Below, one piece after another: positions 1 to 9,426 of a DNA stretch of 64,000 bases. Origin of the DNA: Paraburkholderia adhaesiva. Its GTDB lineage: Bacteria; Pseudomonadota; Gammaproteobacteria; Burkholderiales; Burkholderiaceae. Within the stretch, counting starts at the first letter, position 1; each line of letters starts with the position of its first letter. The stretch covers positions 1,798,001 through 1,862,000 of the forward strand of contig NZ_JAJEJQ010000002.1 of NCBI RefSeq assembly GCF_021390575.1. The letters are read 5' to 3'. Under the pieces are notes generated by a model. That model was not told where the DNA came from and ran no database searches. It saw only the letters and a program-made list of their open reading frames with translations. Made by a program: the position numbers and the translations under genes.

Positions 1-2
1 TC

Positions 3-3000
3 AATCTGCTCGATTTCGACATGATCTGGATGATTGCAGACGGGGGCATTAACGATGCCCCACCGTCCGGACCCGAGGGCACAAAAGGCCCCGTCGACGC
101 GAATCAACTCAACGCTATAGCGAATTACATGGAGCAAGGTGGAGGCGTCTTTGCCGTCGGCGATCACTACAGCCTCGGCTCGGACATGTGCGGCCAGATC
201 CCGCGAGTCCGGATCATGCGGAGCTGGTACGGCTTGAACGACCCCACGAATCCACCGGTCCCAGCGAACGCGCCGTTCAATTTCACGGCGCTCGGCTCAA
301 CTCGAGCGGATACCACGGTCAAGAACAGTAGCGGGACATATCCCACGACCGACTACATGGGCAATACCATCACCCAGCCCTACGCCTACTTTGAAAATCA
401 GTCGGATGCATTGCCGCAAACCATCACGCCGACTTCGTCGCCGGCTCATCCGATCCTGCGAAACAACGGGCACGATGTCACGGTCTATCCGGACCATATG
501 CACGAAGGCAACGCGCTGGGCGTCGTGCCCAGCTATGACTACACGCAGCTATCACCTTACGGCGATACATCGAAGCGGGAATTCCGCACAATCGCCTCTG
601 CTCCCGCAGAGATGCCGACGGTCATCGCCACCGGCCAGTCCCATAAGCAAGCCAGTTACTCGGTCAACGCCACCGGCCCAGTGGCAGTCGATTCAAGCGA
701 CGCCGGCACGTCAACGGTCAACACGCTTAGCGTGTACGACGGCCGCAACGTGGGTGTTGGCCGGATCGTCACCGGCTCCACGTTTCATCATTACCTGGAC
801 ATCAATCTGACCGGCGTCCTCGCCACCACTGCGACGACGCTCAACAACATGGTCGGCGGCGACGCTGAACAAGGCCAGGGCCTCTCAGCCAATGCTGCGG
901 CCTTCGCCGACATTCAAGCCGTTTACGTCAACATCACAAATTGGCTCGCGCGCCCGCGCCCGGCCATCGGCCTCATCCTCGATCGAAGCACTTTCAGCCA
1001 GAACGAGGTAACAGCCACGCCGAATTTCCCCGCGGCGATTTACGTGACGGTTGACGGCCTCAAGCCAACCCAGTTTCCCGGCGGCGGCATCAACACACTC
1101 TCGCCGTCCATGGCACAGCTGACACAGTGGGCACCGACGGTCATCATCAGCGGCAGCGCACCCATCACCATCGTCCCGACTGGGGTGGCGAGTGACGATC
1201 CCACTTTAGCGGATCGTCTGCAGCGGTTCACTTTCACCTATCAGGTCAATTTCACCGGCAACGCTTTCGGCTTCACCGGCAATGTCGCCACGGTGCCGGT
1301 CAGCGCATCGTTGACGACGAGTGCGGCGACTACGCCACTCACCGACTCCGGGTTACTCGAACTCATCAAAGACGCGAACCCGTATATGCTCGACCTCGCG
1401 GACGGAAATACAGCGTCATGGCTCAGTTCAGATATCAAGGTCTTTCATGTCGTAGCCGGAGACACGTTTCAGGGCGTCCCACTTCCCGCGAATGCGACCC
1501 GTGCTGACGCGCTGAATTTTCTGCGAAGCGTCGTGTCCAGCATCACCCCAAGCCAGTTCACGCAGTTGCCTTCGACGGAATCCGGCTCCGTGCTGAGCGT
1601 GGCGGCGGTGACCACGGGCAATCCGCCCAAGCCGGTCTACAACTTCGCACTGGCCCGCGTTCGACTGAGCCCTGCGGGCGGCGACGCCAATCCCGTGCAA
1701 GTTTTCTTCAGGACGTTTATTTCTCAAACCACGGCTGCGCTGACGTACCAGCTCGACGGCAGCGGCATGCCGACCGAGGGGTACCTCCAGACATCGGGCA
1801 CGCCGCCCATCGATCTTCCGGGCACGCAGAATGGCGGGACGCAATGGCTATCGTTCCCGTACTTTTCGGCGATACGCGTGCAACCGCCCAGCGCGCAAAC
1901 CGACTCCGACAATTCCAAACTCGTTCAGGCGAGCGTTGGCTACCAGTTTTACGGAGCGCTGATCGACAACAATCTGAACGACCCGTATCTCACCTCGACG
2001 CCGGTATCTGGCGGCCCGCAGGAATCCTTACCAACCATACTGATGGGGGAGCATCTGTGCGTTGTCACCGAGGTCATTTACATGGGCGCACCGATCTTGA
2101 ACGGCGCTACCCCGTCCAAGTCCGACAAGATATCCCAGCGCAATCTGGCGATCAGCGCGGTCGCCAATCCGGGGTTGAGTGCGTCGCGCGTCGCCATGCA
2201 CACGTTCGAGATCGAGGCGACGCCGGGTGCAATTTCGGCTGACTTCCCGCCTGACGAGCTGCTTTTCGCGTGGTCCAGAACGATCCCGAGTGGCACCCTG
2301 CTCAATCTTCATATCCCGACATGGAACGCCCAGGATGTGGTCGATCTCGCGAAACGCTTCTATGCGCGCCACGATATCCGCGCGATCGATGCGCATACCA
2401 TCGAGCTTCCTGCCGGCGGAGATCGCTACGTCCCGATCCCGAAGTGCCTGAGCCGCCAGACAGGCGTCCTGTCCGTGCAGTTCCCTCTCGGCATACGCAA
2501 GGGCCAAAGGTTCGACGTGTCGGTTCAACAAATTACCAACCGCCAGCGCATTACCGAACCGCCGCCACGGCAGGGCGAGCAGATCACGCTGGAGGAAGCC
2601 CGGAAACTGATCGAAGGCAATTCATCCACTGCCTCGAAAGAAACGGGGATTGCGCGCTCGGCGGATGGCGTGCCTCGCGGCGTGTTCGGCCTCGGCGACG
2701 GTCGAACGCTGGTGACCGATCTATCGGTGTTCGATTCGGCGGGCGACCACGCAATAGTCCTCACACAGCCGTCCCCCAAACTGCTGGAAGCGGCGAGCCT
2801 GGAATCGAGACAATGGCGCGAACCCATCGGCGCGTTTCAGATCGGCATTCCCGTATCCACACAAGAGGATATGTTGCTCTACCATCTGCAACTGTTGTCG
2901 ATCATGAGCTGGCGCGTCGAGCATCTCGATCCGAAGAGCCCGTGGTATCCAACCATGGTCTACTATCTTGAACTACTGATCCTGAAGGGTTTGGCGCTCG

Positions 3001-3161
3001 GCGGTAATCCACACACCGTTCCGCCGACGCCCGACGGTAATATCCCCGTGCTTCACGAGGGCGGCAAGGACGATGGCGGGGACGATGAATGTGAGGACGA
3101 AGACAGGCGGGGTGTTGTGATCGTCAACATTTACCCGCAGGGCAAAGAACACAAGAAGTGA
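3..3161 (+). CDS. Large unrecognised protein, 5' end outside window
   Basis: The frame is already open at base 3, so the true start lies to the left; an internal ATG is at 21. About 1,050 residues are visible. I do not recognise the family. The N-terminal part has a Gly-rich GGGVFAVGDH segment followed by a Cys, an HPIL and a DHMHEG motif, which resembles the layout of type 1 glutamine-amidotransferase-like or ThuA-like folds; this is only a suggestion. The middle is rich in Thr, Ser and Pro and looks beta-rich and extracellular-like. The C-terminus is acidic (a DDGGDDECEDED run) and then ends in GKEHKK. No membrane segment is seen in the visible part. A hairpin follows the stop. Confidence 0.75.
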   Translation, partial: NLLDFDMIWMIADGGINDAPPSGPEGTKGPVDANQLNAIANYMEQGGGVFAVGDHYSLGSDMCGQIPRVRIMRSWYGLNDPTNPPVPANAPFNFTALGSTRADTTVKNSSGTYPTTDYMGNTITQPYAYFENQSDALPQTITPTSSPAHPILRNNGHDVTVYPDHMHEGNALGVVPSYDYTQLSPYGDTSKREFRTIASAPAEMPTVIATGQSHKQASYSVNATGPVAVDSSDAGTSTVNTLSVYDGRNVGVGRIVTGSTFHHYLDINLTGVLATTATTLNNMVGGDAEQGQGLSANAAAFADIQAVYVNITNWLARPRPAIGLILDRSTFSQNEVTATPNFPAAIYVTVDGLKPTQFPGGGINTLSPSMAQLTQWAPTVIISGSAPITIVPTGVASDDPTLADRLQRFTFTYQVNFTGNAFGFTGNVATVPVSASLTTSAATTPLTDSGLLELIKDANPYMLDLADGNTASWLSSDIKVFHVVAGDTFQGVPLPANATRADALNFLRSVVSSITPSQFTQLPSTESGSVLSVAAVTTGNPPKPVYNFALARVRLSPAGGDANPVQVFFRTFISQTTAALTYQLDGSGMPTEGYLQTSGTPPIDLPGTQNGGTQWLSFPYFSAIRVQPPSAQTDSDNSKLVQASVGYQFYGALIDNNLNDPYLTSTPVSGGPQESLPTILMGEHLCVVTEVIYMGAPILNGATPSKSDKISQRNLAISAVANPGLSASRVAMHTFEIEATPGAISADFPPDELLFAWSRTIPSGTLLNLHIPTWNAQDVVDLAKRFYARHDIRAIDAHTIELPAGGDRYVPIPKCLSRQTGVLSVQFPLGIRKGQRFDVSVQQITNRQRITEPPPRQGEQITLEEARKLIEGNSSTASKETGIARSADGVPRGVFGLGDGRTLVTDLSVFDSAGDHAIVLTQPSPKLLEAASLESRQWREPIGAFQIGIPVSTQEDMLLYHLQLLSIMSWRVEHLDPKSPWYPTMVYYLELLILKGLALGGNPHTVPPTPDGNIPVLHEGGKDDGGDDECEDEDRRGVVIVNIYPQGKEHKK

Positions 3162-3172
3162 GCGCGCGGAAC

Positions 3173-3196
3173 CGGCCCTGCCTTGCGGCAGGGCCG
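3173..3196. terminator. Hairpin between convergent genes
   Basis: A perfect 10-bp stem (CGGCCCTGCC with GGCAGGGCCG) and a 4-base loop lie between the stop of the first gene and the stop of the convergent response regulator. There is no clean T run on either side, so it may work as a bidirectional terminator or simply protect 3' ends. Confidence 0.5.
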
Positions 3197-3269
3197 CGCT
3201 TTAGTCGACGAGCAGACCACTTTCGGAAGGAACGAAGCACGTACTCTGGCAACCCATCGGCACCGAAAA

Positions 3270-3884
3270 TTATTCGATGAGCTTGTTGAGCGATGCGAAC
3301 TCGATGAGCGCCGCCAGCGACGACACGCCAAGCTTGTCGAGCACGCGCGTCTTGTACGTGCTGATGGTCTTGTCGGAGAGCCCGAGACGCGCCGCGATAC
3401 CCTTGTTGCTCATGCCGCGCGCAAGATACTGCAGCACTTCCACCTCGCGCGGCGAAAGCCCGTTGAGTGCGACATCGCGCCCGCCGCCACAACTGCCGGC
3501 CGGGAAGCAGTCGTAACCCAGCAGCACGGCCTTCACGACGCTGCACAGTTCCTCCACGCCACGGCTCTTGCTCACATAACCGTTCGCGCCTGCCATGCGA
3601 GTGTGGTTCGCCATCACCAGTTCGGGCTTGGCGGAGAGCACGAGAATTCGCGTGTCCGGCTGCGTCGAGCGAACGCCGCGGATCACGGAAAGGCCGTCGA
3701 GTTTCGGCAGTTCCAGGTCGAGAATCACCAGATCCGGCTTCAACGACTGCACCATCCGCAGCCCTTCCTCGCCGTCGCCGCTCTCGCCTACGAGTTCGTA
3801 TTCCGTATGCAGCACGTTGACGAGCATCTTGAGCACGATGGGATGATCGTCGATGACGACGATGCGCTTCATTATTTGATCCAT
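3270..3884 (-). CDS. LuxR/NarL-family response regulator
   Basis: A 204-residue two-component response regulator, start chosen at the ATG at 3884 (MDQIMKR), with AGGA six bases upstream; the reading frame continues further 5' but that part is not protein-like. An N-terminal receiver domain (about residues 5-120) has the acidic pair DD near residue 11, the phosphoacceptor Asp in LVILDLELPK and the Lys in YVSKSRG. The C-terminal LuxR helix-turn-helix (about 140-200) has LSPREVEVLQYLARGMSNK and SDKTISTYKTRVLDKL. The BvgA/FixJ-like layout suggests a DNA-binding output. No sensor kinase is adjacent, so it is an orphan here. It is divergent from the TetR efflux cassette, which it could control, but nothing shows this. 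Confidence 0.9.
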   Translation of the reverse strand: MDQIMKRIVVIDDHPIVLKMLVNVLHTEYELVGESGDGEEGLRMVQSLKPDLVILDLELPKLDGLSVIRGVRSTQPDTRILVLSAKPELVMANHTRMAGANGYVSKSRGVEELCSVVKAVLLGYDCFPAGSCGGGRDVALNGLSPREVEVLQYLARGMSNKGIAARLGLSDKTISTYKTRVLDKLGVSSLAALIEFASLNKLIE

Positions 3885-4030
3885 ATTTCCTAGGATTTGC
3901 ACTCGAAAGCCTGTGGGAAGAAAACTTACAGACTGAACGACGGAGCGACGCTTGGGTATAGGAAGTGTCTGAATCGAATGGGGAACGATTGAACCGAGAT
4001 CAAGTTTCCGCAGCGATGCTTTGAAATTAA

Positions 4031-4046
4031 CTAATGCGTGAATTAG
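4031..4046. promoter_or_regulatory. Candidate TetR operator upstream of efflux cassette
   Basis: CTAAT-N6-ATTAG is a perfect 5-bp inverted repeat, 10 bp before the ATG of the TetR gene, in the short spacer between two divergent regulators. TetR proteins commonly autoregulate through such palindromes. The assignment rests on position and symmetry only. Confidence 0.4.
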
Positions 4047-4056
4047 ACTGGAACGC

Positions 4057-4797
4057 ATGGTCCAGCGCCCCGTCACGACTACCAGGCCCCCTGCATCGGA
4101 GTCCGAGCGTGCGCCGTCCCGGCCGCGTGGCCGGCGTCGCGCCGACGCCGAACTTGACGTGCGGGAGCGGCTGCTCGCCTGTGCCACCCAGCTCTTCGCC
4201 GAGCACGGCATCGCGGCCACCACCATGGCGCAGATCGCCACCGCAGCGGGCGTGACGTCGGCGATGGTCCACTACTACTTCACCAACCGCGAGAAGCTGC
4301 TCGACGCCGTCGTCGACGAGCGCATCGCGCGATCGATCGAGTTTGTCTGGTCCAGCGTCGAGAACGACGGCAGTCAGGACCCGGAGGCGCTCGTCGAGGG
4401 CCTCATCGCGCGTCTCTTCGATGTCACCGCGCGCATGCCGTGGCTGCCGCCGCTCTGGCTGCGCGAGATCGTCAACGAGGGCGGCCTGTTGCGCGAGCGG
4501 ATGCTCAGGCGCTTGCCCTTCGGACAGTTGCAGCGTTTCGCGGAACGCATCGGCGCGGCGCAGCTCAACGGTACAGTCAATCCCGCACTCGAAGCGCCGC
4601 TGCTGTTCATGTCGATCCTCGCGCTCATCATGCTGCCGCTCGCCACCGCAACAACGTGGCAGAGCGCGAGCGGCCTGCCGAAGATCGACCGTGAGGTATT
4701 GCATCGGCACGTTAGCGCGCTGCTCTCGGCAGCGCTGCGCGTGCCGCCTGGAAAAACGAAGGCGCCAACGCGCCGCATGCCACGGAGTGCGACATGA
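4057..4797 (+). CDS. TetR/AcrR-family regulator of the efflux cassette
   Basis: A 246-residue repressor. The N-terminal TetR helix-turn-helix lies at about residues 37-85 (RLLACATQLFAEHG, then TTMAQIATAAGVTSAMVHYYF). The basic, Pro/Arg-rich first 30 residues are a family-typical disordered tail. The C-terminal ligand domain resembles that of CecR (YbiH), which in E. coli heads the ybhGFSR efflux operon; the gene order here (regulator, HlyD protein, ATPase, permease) supports that parallel. Its stop overlaps the next start (ATGA), so regulator and pump are translationally coupled. It is likely an autorepressor released by a pump substrate, which cannot be identified from sequence. Confidence 0.9.
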   Translation: MVQRPVTTTRPPASESERAPSRPRGRRRADAELDVRERLLACATQLFAEHGIAATTMAQIATAAGVTSAMVHYYFTNREKLLDAVVDERIARSIEFVWSSVENDGSQDPEALVEGLIARLFDVTARMPWLPPLWLREIVNEGGLLRERMLRRLPFGQLQRFAERIGAAQLNGTVNPALEAPLLFMSILALIMLPLATATTWQSASGLPKIDREVLHRHVSALLSAALRVPPGKTKAPTRRMPRSAT

Positions 4798-5747
4798 ACC
4801 GCGTGTGGACCGGCCTCGCCCTGTGCGCCGCAAGCGCCCTGATGGCCTGCTCACGGCACGAGGCGCCTGCCTGGCAGGGCTATGTTGAAGGCGAATACGT
4901 CTATCTATCGTCATCGCAATCAGGCACGTTGACTCAGCTCGACGTTCAGCGCGGCCAGACCATCGCCGCCGGGGCGAGCGTCTTCGGACTCGAATCCGTC
5001 AACGAAACGGCCGCGCGCGACGAGGCGCAGCATCAGCTCGCCGTCGCGAAATCGCAACTTGCGGATATACAAACCGGCAAGCGCCCGCCCGAAGTACACG
5101 TGACCGAGGCGCAGCTCGCGCAGGCCATCGCGAACGCGCACAAGGCCGCACTGCAGCTCACTCGCGACGAAGCGCAATTCAGCGCGGGCGGCATCGCCCG
5201 CGCGCAACTCGACGATTCGCGCGAGGACGCCGCCGCGAAGGCGGCCCAGGTCCGCGAATTGCAGAACCAGGTGACGGTCGCGAAGCTCCCCGGCCGCACC
5301 GCTCAGCTCGCCGCGCAGGCAGCCCAGGTTGAAGCGGCGCGCGCCGCGCTCGCGCAGGCCCAGTGGAGGCTCGACCAGAAACGCGTTGCCGCGCCGCATA
5401 CGGGGCTCGTCCACGACACGCTGTTTCGCGTCGGCGAATGGGTGCAGGCGGGCAACCCCGTCGTGCAGATGCTGCCCCCACAAAACGTGAAAGTGCGCTT
5501 TTTCGTGCCGCAGAACGTAGTCGGCACGCTCGCGCCGGGCCGGGGCGTCGTGATCCACTGCGACGGCTGCCGCGCCGATATCCCCGCAACGATCACCTGG
5601 ATCTCGAACTCCGTCGAATACACGCCGCCCGTCATTTACAGCAACGAGAACCGGGAGAAGTTCGTCTTCATGATCGAGGCGCATCCCTCCGCCGACGACG
5701 CCATGGAGCTGCATCCGGGCCAACCCGTCGAGGTGCGGCTGCGATGA
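4794..5747 (+). CDS. HlyD/YbhG-like periplasmic adaptor lipoprotein
   Basis: 317 residues; membrane fusion protein of an ABC-type efflux pump. The N-terminal signal ends in a lipobox (LMAC, Cys at about 19), so it is probably anchored to the inner membrane by lipid. A biotinyl-lipoyl-like half (GYVEGEYVYLSSSQSG) is followed by a long Ala/Gln-rich helical hairpin (about 75-185), then the second lipoyl half (RVAAPHTGLVHD) and a beta-barrel. ATGA overlaps on both sides place it in a single transcription unit with the TetR gene and the ATPase. It would bridge the inner membrane transporter and the outer membrane factor at 7892. Confidence 0.9.
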   Translation: MNRVWTGLALCAASALMACSRHEAPAWQGYVEGEYVYLSSSQSGTLTQLDVQRGQTIAAGASVFGLESVNETAARDEAQHQLAVAKSQLADIQTGKRPPEVHVTEAQLAQAIANAHKAALQLTRDEAQFSAGGIARAQLDDSREDAAAKAAQVRELQNQVTVAKLPGRTAQLAAQAAQVEAARAALAQAQWRLDQKRVAAPHTGLVHDTLFRVGEWVQAGNPVVQMLPPQNVKVRFFVPQNVVGTLAPGRGVVIHCDGCRADIPATITWISNSVEYTPPVIYSNENREKFVFMIEAHPSADDAMELHPGQPVEVRLR

Positions 5748-6736
5748 ACACACCCGGCACATCCGGCATACCCGACGGCGGCAATTCCGCAGAACACGGC
5801 TACGCGATCGACGTCCACAAGCTGAACAAGCACTTCGGCAACAAGCATGTGGTCAACGACGTCACGCTGCGCGTCGCGCACGGCGAGATCTTCGGCTTTC
5901 TCGGCCCGAACGGCAGCGGCAAGACCACGTCGATCCGGCTGATGTGCGGCCTCCTCACGCCGGACTCCGGCTCCGGAACCTGCCTCGGCTACGACATCCT
6001 GCGCGAGAGCGAGCAGATCAAGCGAAACGTCGGCTACATGACGCAGCGCTTCTCTTACTGGGAAGACCTCACGATCCGCGAGAATCTGGACTTCATCGCG
6101 CGCATCTATGAGATGCAGAACCGGCGTGAAGCAGTAGACCACGCGCTCGAAACGCTCGGCCTCGCGAGCCGCGCGAATCAGCTCACTGGCGCGCTCTCGG
6201 GCGGCTGGAAACAGCGCCTCGCGCTCGCCGCGTGCATGCTGCACGAACCGCGGCTGCTGCTGCTCGACGAACCCACGGCCGGCGTCGATCCCACCGCACG
6301 CCGCGACTTCTGGGAGGAACTACACCGGCTCGCGGCGCGCGGCATATCGGTACTCGTAAGCACGCACTACATGGACGAAGCCGAGCGTTGCCACAAGCTC
6401 GCGTACATCGCCTACGGCAAGCTGCTCGCGCAGGGGACCGCCGCGGACATCATCGCCTCGCAGGATCTCGAGACCTGGTCCATACACGGCGAGCAGCTCA
6501 CCGCGCTTTCGGCGCAGTTGCGCGCGATGCCCGGCGTCGACCAGACCGTGGTGTTCGGTTCGACACTGCATGCGAGCGGAAGCGATCACGCGGCGCTCGC
6601 TGCCGCCGTCGAACGTGTTACGGCAGGCAAGCCGCTGCGCGCGGAGCGTATCGACACAGGACTCGAAGACGTATTCATCTATCTGATGAGCCACGTCGAG
6701 GATAATTACGCGACGAAAAGCGGGGCGAAAAAGTGA
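5744..6736 (+). CDS. ABC transporter ATPase of drug-efflux type (YbhF-like)
   Basis: 330 residues from the ATG at 5744, which overlaps the previous stop; a longer frame upstream lies inside the HlyD gene and is not used. Walker A is GPNGSGKTTS, the signature is LSGGW rather than LSGGQ (a variant common in this ABC-2 subfamily), and Walker B is LLLLDEPTAGVDP with the following D-loop; the H-loop is in STHYMDEAERC. There is a single nucleotide-binding domain, while E. coli YbhF has two in tandem, so the working pump would need an ATPase homodimer. A C-terminal extension after residue 240 is typical of DrrA-like ATPases. Confidence 0.92.
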   Translation: MNTPGTSGIPDGGNSAEHGYAIDVHKLNKHFGNKHVVNDVTLRVAHGEIFGFLGPNGSGKTTSIRLMCGLLTPDSGSGTCLGYDILRESEQIKRNVGYMTQRFSYWEDLTIRENLDFIARIYEMQNRREAVDHALETLGLASRANQLTGALSGGWKQRLALAACMLHEPRLLLLDEPTAGVDPTARRDFWEELHRLAARGISVLVSTHYMDEAERCHKLAYIAYGKLLAQGTAADIIASQDLETWSIHGEQLTALSAQLRAMPGVDQTVVFGSTLHASGSDHAALAAAVERVTAGKPLRAERIDTGLEDVFIYLMSHVEDNYATKSGAKK

Positions 6737-7875
6737 AGCTTCGTTTTGGGTTCTCGATGGCGCGCTGGTGGAGCATCGTGCTCAAGGAATTTCTCCAGCT
6801 CAAGCGCGACCGCATCACATTCGCGATGATCGTAGGATTACCAATCATCCAGCTCACGCTGTTCGGCTACGCGATCAACACCGATCCGAAACACTTGCCC
6901 ACCGCGATCGTGATCGGCGAAGACAGCGTGTTCTCGCGCAGCTTCGTCGCGGGCATGAGAAATTCCGCCTACTTCAATGTGGTCGAGACGCTGCCCAACG
7001 AAGCCGCGGCCCGTCAGGCGCTCGCGCGCGGCACGGTGCAGTTCGTGCTGAGCATTCCCGTCGATTTTTCGCGGCGGCTGTTGCGCGGCGAGCGGCCGTC
7101 GCTGCTCGTGGAGGCGGACGCCACCGATCCCACCGCCATCAACACCGCGCTCGCGGCACTGCCAGGTCTGGTGGGTCCGGTAGCCGCGAAGGACCTCACG
7201 GGTCCACTCGCACACCTGAACGGCACACCCGCCGCATTCGACGTGCAGGTCCACCGCCTCTACAACCCCGAAGGCATCACGCAATACAACGTCGTACCGG
7301 GCCTGATGGGCACGATTCTTACGATCACGATGGTGATGATGACCGGTCTCGCGATCACGCGCGAGCGTGAGCGCGGCACGATGGAAAACCTGCTCGCGAC
7401 GCCGGTGCGCCCCATCGAGGTCATGACGGGCAAGATCGTCCCCTATGTGATGATCGGTCTCGTGCAGGCGACGATCATCGTGCTCGCCTCGCGCGTCGTG
7501 TTCAATGTACCGTTCGAGGGCAGCCTTATTGCGCTTTATCTCTCGTCGCTGCTCTTTATCGCGGCGAACCTCACGGTGGGCATCACGCTTTCGTCTGTTG
7601 CGCAAAACCAGTTGCAGGCCATGCAGCTGACCGTGTTCTATTTTCTGCCGAGCATGCTGCTCTCCGGCTTCATGTTCCCATTTGCGGGCATGCCTGGCTG
7701 GGCGCAGGTCATCGGTAACTTTCTGCCGCTCACCTACTTCAACCGGCTCGTGCGCGGCATCCTGCTCAAAGGCAACGGCTGGACCGACCTGTGGCCCTCG
7801 GTGTGGCCGCTCGCCGTGTTCATGGTCATCGTGATGGCGATTGCAGTGCGCTTTTACCGGCGCACGCTCGACTAG
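6733..7875 (+). CDS. ABC-2 type efflux permease (YbhS/YbhR-like)
   Basis: 380 residues; GTG start overlapping the ATPase stop (GTGA). One N-terminal membrane helix near residues 25-45 is followed by a large extracytoplasmic domain (about 50-180) and a C-terminal block of five helices (about 185-375) with the conserved RERERGTMENLLATPV motif of ABC-2 permeases. E. coli carries two such permeases (YbhS and YbhR) while only one gene is present here, so the pump probably uses a homodimer. It acts in the inner membrane with the ATPase and adaptor. Confidence 0.9.
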   Translation: MKLRFGFSMARWWSIVLKEFLQLKRDRITFAMIVGLPIIQLTLFGYAINTDPKHLPTAIVIGEDSVFSRSFVAGMRNSAYFNVVETLPNEAAARQALARGTVQFVLSIPVDFSRRLLRGERPSLLVEADATDPTAINTALAALPGLVGPVAAKDLTGPLAHLNGTPAAFDVQVHRLYNPEGITQYNVVPGLMGTILTITMVMMTGLAITRERERGTMENLLATPVRPIEVMTGKIVPYVMIGLVQATIIVLASRVVFNVPFEGSLIALYLSSLLFIAANLTVGITLSSVAQNQLQAMQLTVFYFLPSMLLSGFMFPFAGMPGWAQVIGNFLPLTYFNRLVRGILLKGNGWTDLWPSVWPLAVFMVIVMAIAVRFYRRTLD

Positions 7876-7891
7876 GCGGAGGCGCTCGACG

Positions 7892-9367
7892 ATGCGTGCT
7901 TTTTCGTTGTCCGCAACCGCGTGTGCGTTGATGCTCGCGGGCTGCGCGGTCGGCCCGGACTTTCATACGCCTGCCTCGCCCGATACCGCTACTTTTACAC
8001 GTGGCGGTACACCCACCGCGACCGCCGCACCGGATGGACCGGGCGGAGGCGCCCAGACGTTCCTCGCGGCGCCGGGCGCGCCCCGTGCATGGTGGACGCA
8101 GTTCGGCAGCCCGGCGCTCGACCAACTGGTCGACGCCGCCCTGAACGCCAGCCCCACGCTCGATTCCGCACGCGAAAAACTCGTGGAGGCGCGCGAGAAC
8201 TACAACGCGCAGGCGGGCGCTACGCTCTTCCCCTCCGTTGATGCGAAGCTCTCAGGCACACGCCAGAAAGTCGACCTTGCTGCGTTCGGCATTACCGCCG
8301 TGCCGAATCCGCCACCATTCACGCTCTACGAGGCGACGGTCAGCGTGTCGTATGTCTTCGATATTTTCGGCGCGAATCGCCGCGCGCTCGAAGCCACGCG
8401 CGCCCAGGTCGACTATCAGGGTTACGAACTGGAAGCGGCGCGTCTTTCCGTGGCGGGTAACGTGGTGTCGGCCGCGGTGCGGCGCGCGTCGCTGCGTCGC
8501 CAGATCGAAGTCACGCAGCAACTGATCGACGCGCAGTCGCGCCAGCTTTCGATCATGGAGAAGCGGCTCGCGATAGGCGGTGCCGCTGAAATCGACGTAC
8601 GCAGTCAACGCACCCTGCTTGCGCAAACGCGCGCGACGCTGCCGCCGCTCACCACGCAGCTTGCGCAGACCGATCATCAGCTTGCGATCCTGCTGGGCGT
8701 CACGCCGTCGAGCACGCAGTACGAAGCACAACTCGATGCACTCACGCTCGATGCGCTGCATTTGCCCGACACCGTTGCGCTCACGCTGCCGTCGACGCTC
8801 GCCCGCGAGCGGCCCGATATTCGCGCCGCCGAAGCGATGCTGCATCAGGCGAGCGCAAACGTGGGTGTCGCAACGGCGAATCTATATCCGCAATTCTCGC
8901 TCTCCGCACAGGCAGGCTCGGAGCGCACACGTATCGCAGACATCGTCAGTGGGCTGAACATCTGGAATTTCGGCCTCGGGCTCACGCAGCCGGTTTTTCA
9001 CGGTGGCGAATTGCGGGCGAAGAAGCGTGCATCGGAGGCAGCCTGGAATGCCGCGTTTGCCGACTATCGACAGACTGTTTTGCAGGCGCTGCAGCAGGTC
9101 GCCGATACGCTGCACGCGCTTGAAGACGATGCGCTCGAACTGCAGTCGCGTGACGAGGCCGCGCGCGAGGCACAGGCGAATGTGACAATCGCGTATGCGC
9201 GCTACAAGGCAGGCGGTGTCAGCGAGTTCGGCCTCATCGACACGCAACGCACGGTGCTGCAGACCTCGCTCGACCGGACCCGCGCCCAGGCAGACCGCCT
9301 CGCCGATACAGCTGCGCTCTATCAGGCGTTGGGCGGGGCTGCACTGCCGAACGAGGCGGCACGTTAG
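7892..9367 (+). CDS. NodT-family outer membrane efflux lipoprotein
   Basis: 491 residues from the ATG at 7892, preceded by a GGAGG-like site; an earlier in-frame start overlaps the permease and lacks a signal peptide. The signal peptide ends in a lipobox (LAGC), followed by the AVGPDFHTP motif that marks the RND/NodT outer membrane factor family. Two OEP repeats follow, with long helices such as LVEARENYNAQAG and ARERPDIRAAEAMLHQASANVG. It supplies the outer membrane channel that completes the pump. A strong terminator stands 27 bases after the stop, so the cassette ends here. Confidence 0.92.
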   Translation: MRAFSLSATACALMLAGCAVGPDFHTPASPDTATFTRGGTPTATAAPDGPGGGAQTFLAAPGAPRAWWTQFGSPALDQLVDAALNASPTLDSAREKLVEARENYNAQAGATLFPSVDAKLSGTRQKVDLAAFGITAVPNPPPFTLYEATVSVSYVFDIFGANRRALEATRAQVDYQGYELEAARLSVAGNVVSAAVRRASLRRQIEVTQQLIDAQSRQLSIMEKRLAIGGAAEIDVRSQRTLLAQTRATLPPLTTQLAQTDHQLAILLGVTPSSTQYEAQLDALTLDALHLPDTVALTLPSTLARERPDIRAAEAMLHQASANVGVATANLYPQFSLSAQAGSERTRIADIVSGLNIWNFGLGLTQPVFHGGELRAKKRASEAAWNAAFADYRQTVLQALQQVADTLHALEDDALELQSRDEAAREAQANVTIAYARYKAGGVSEFGLIDTQRTVLQTSLDRTRAQADRLADTAALYQALGGAALPNEAAR

Positions 9368-9393
9368 CCTCGCGGCACGTGACACGCACAAAC

Positions 9394-9423
9394 AAAAACG
9401 GCACCCGCAGGTGCCGTTTTTTT
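9394..9423. terminator. Rho-independent terminator, probably bidirectional
   Basis: The stem CGGCACC/GGTGCCG with loop CGCA is flanked by A5 on the left and T7 on the right, so it can terminate both the efflux cassette on the plus strand and the ABC operon whose last stop is at 9427 on the minus strand. Confidence 0.9.
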
Positions 9424-9426
9424 ACA

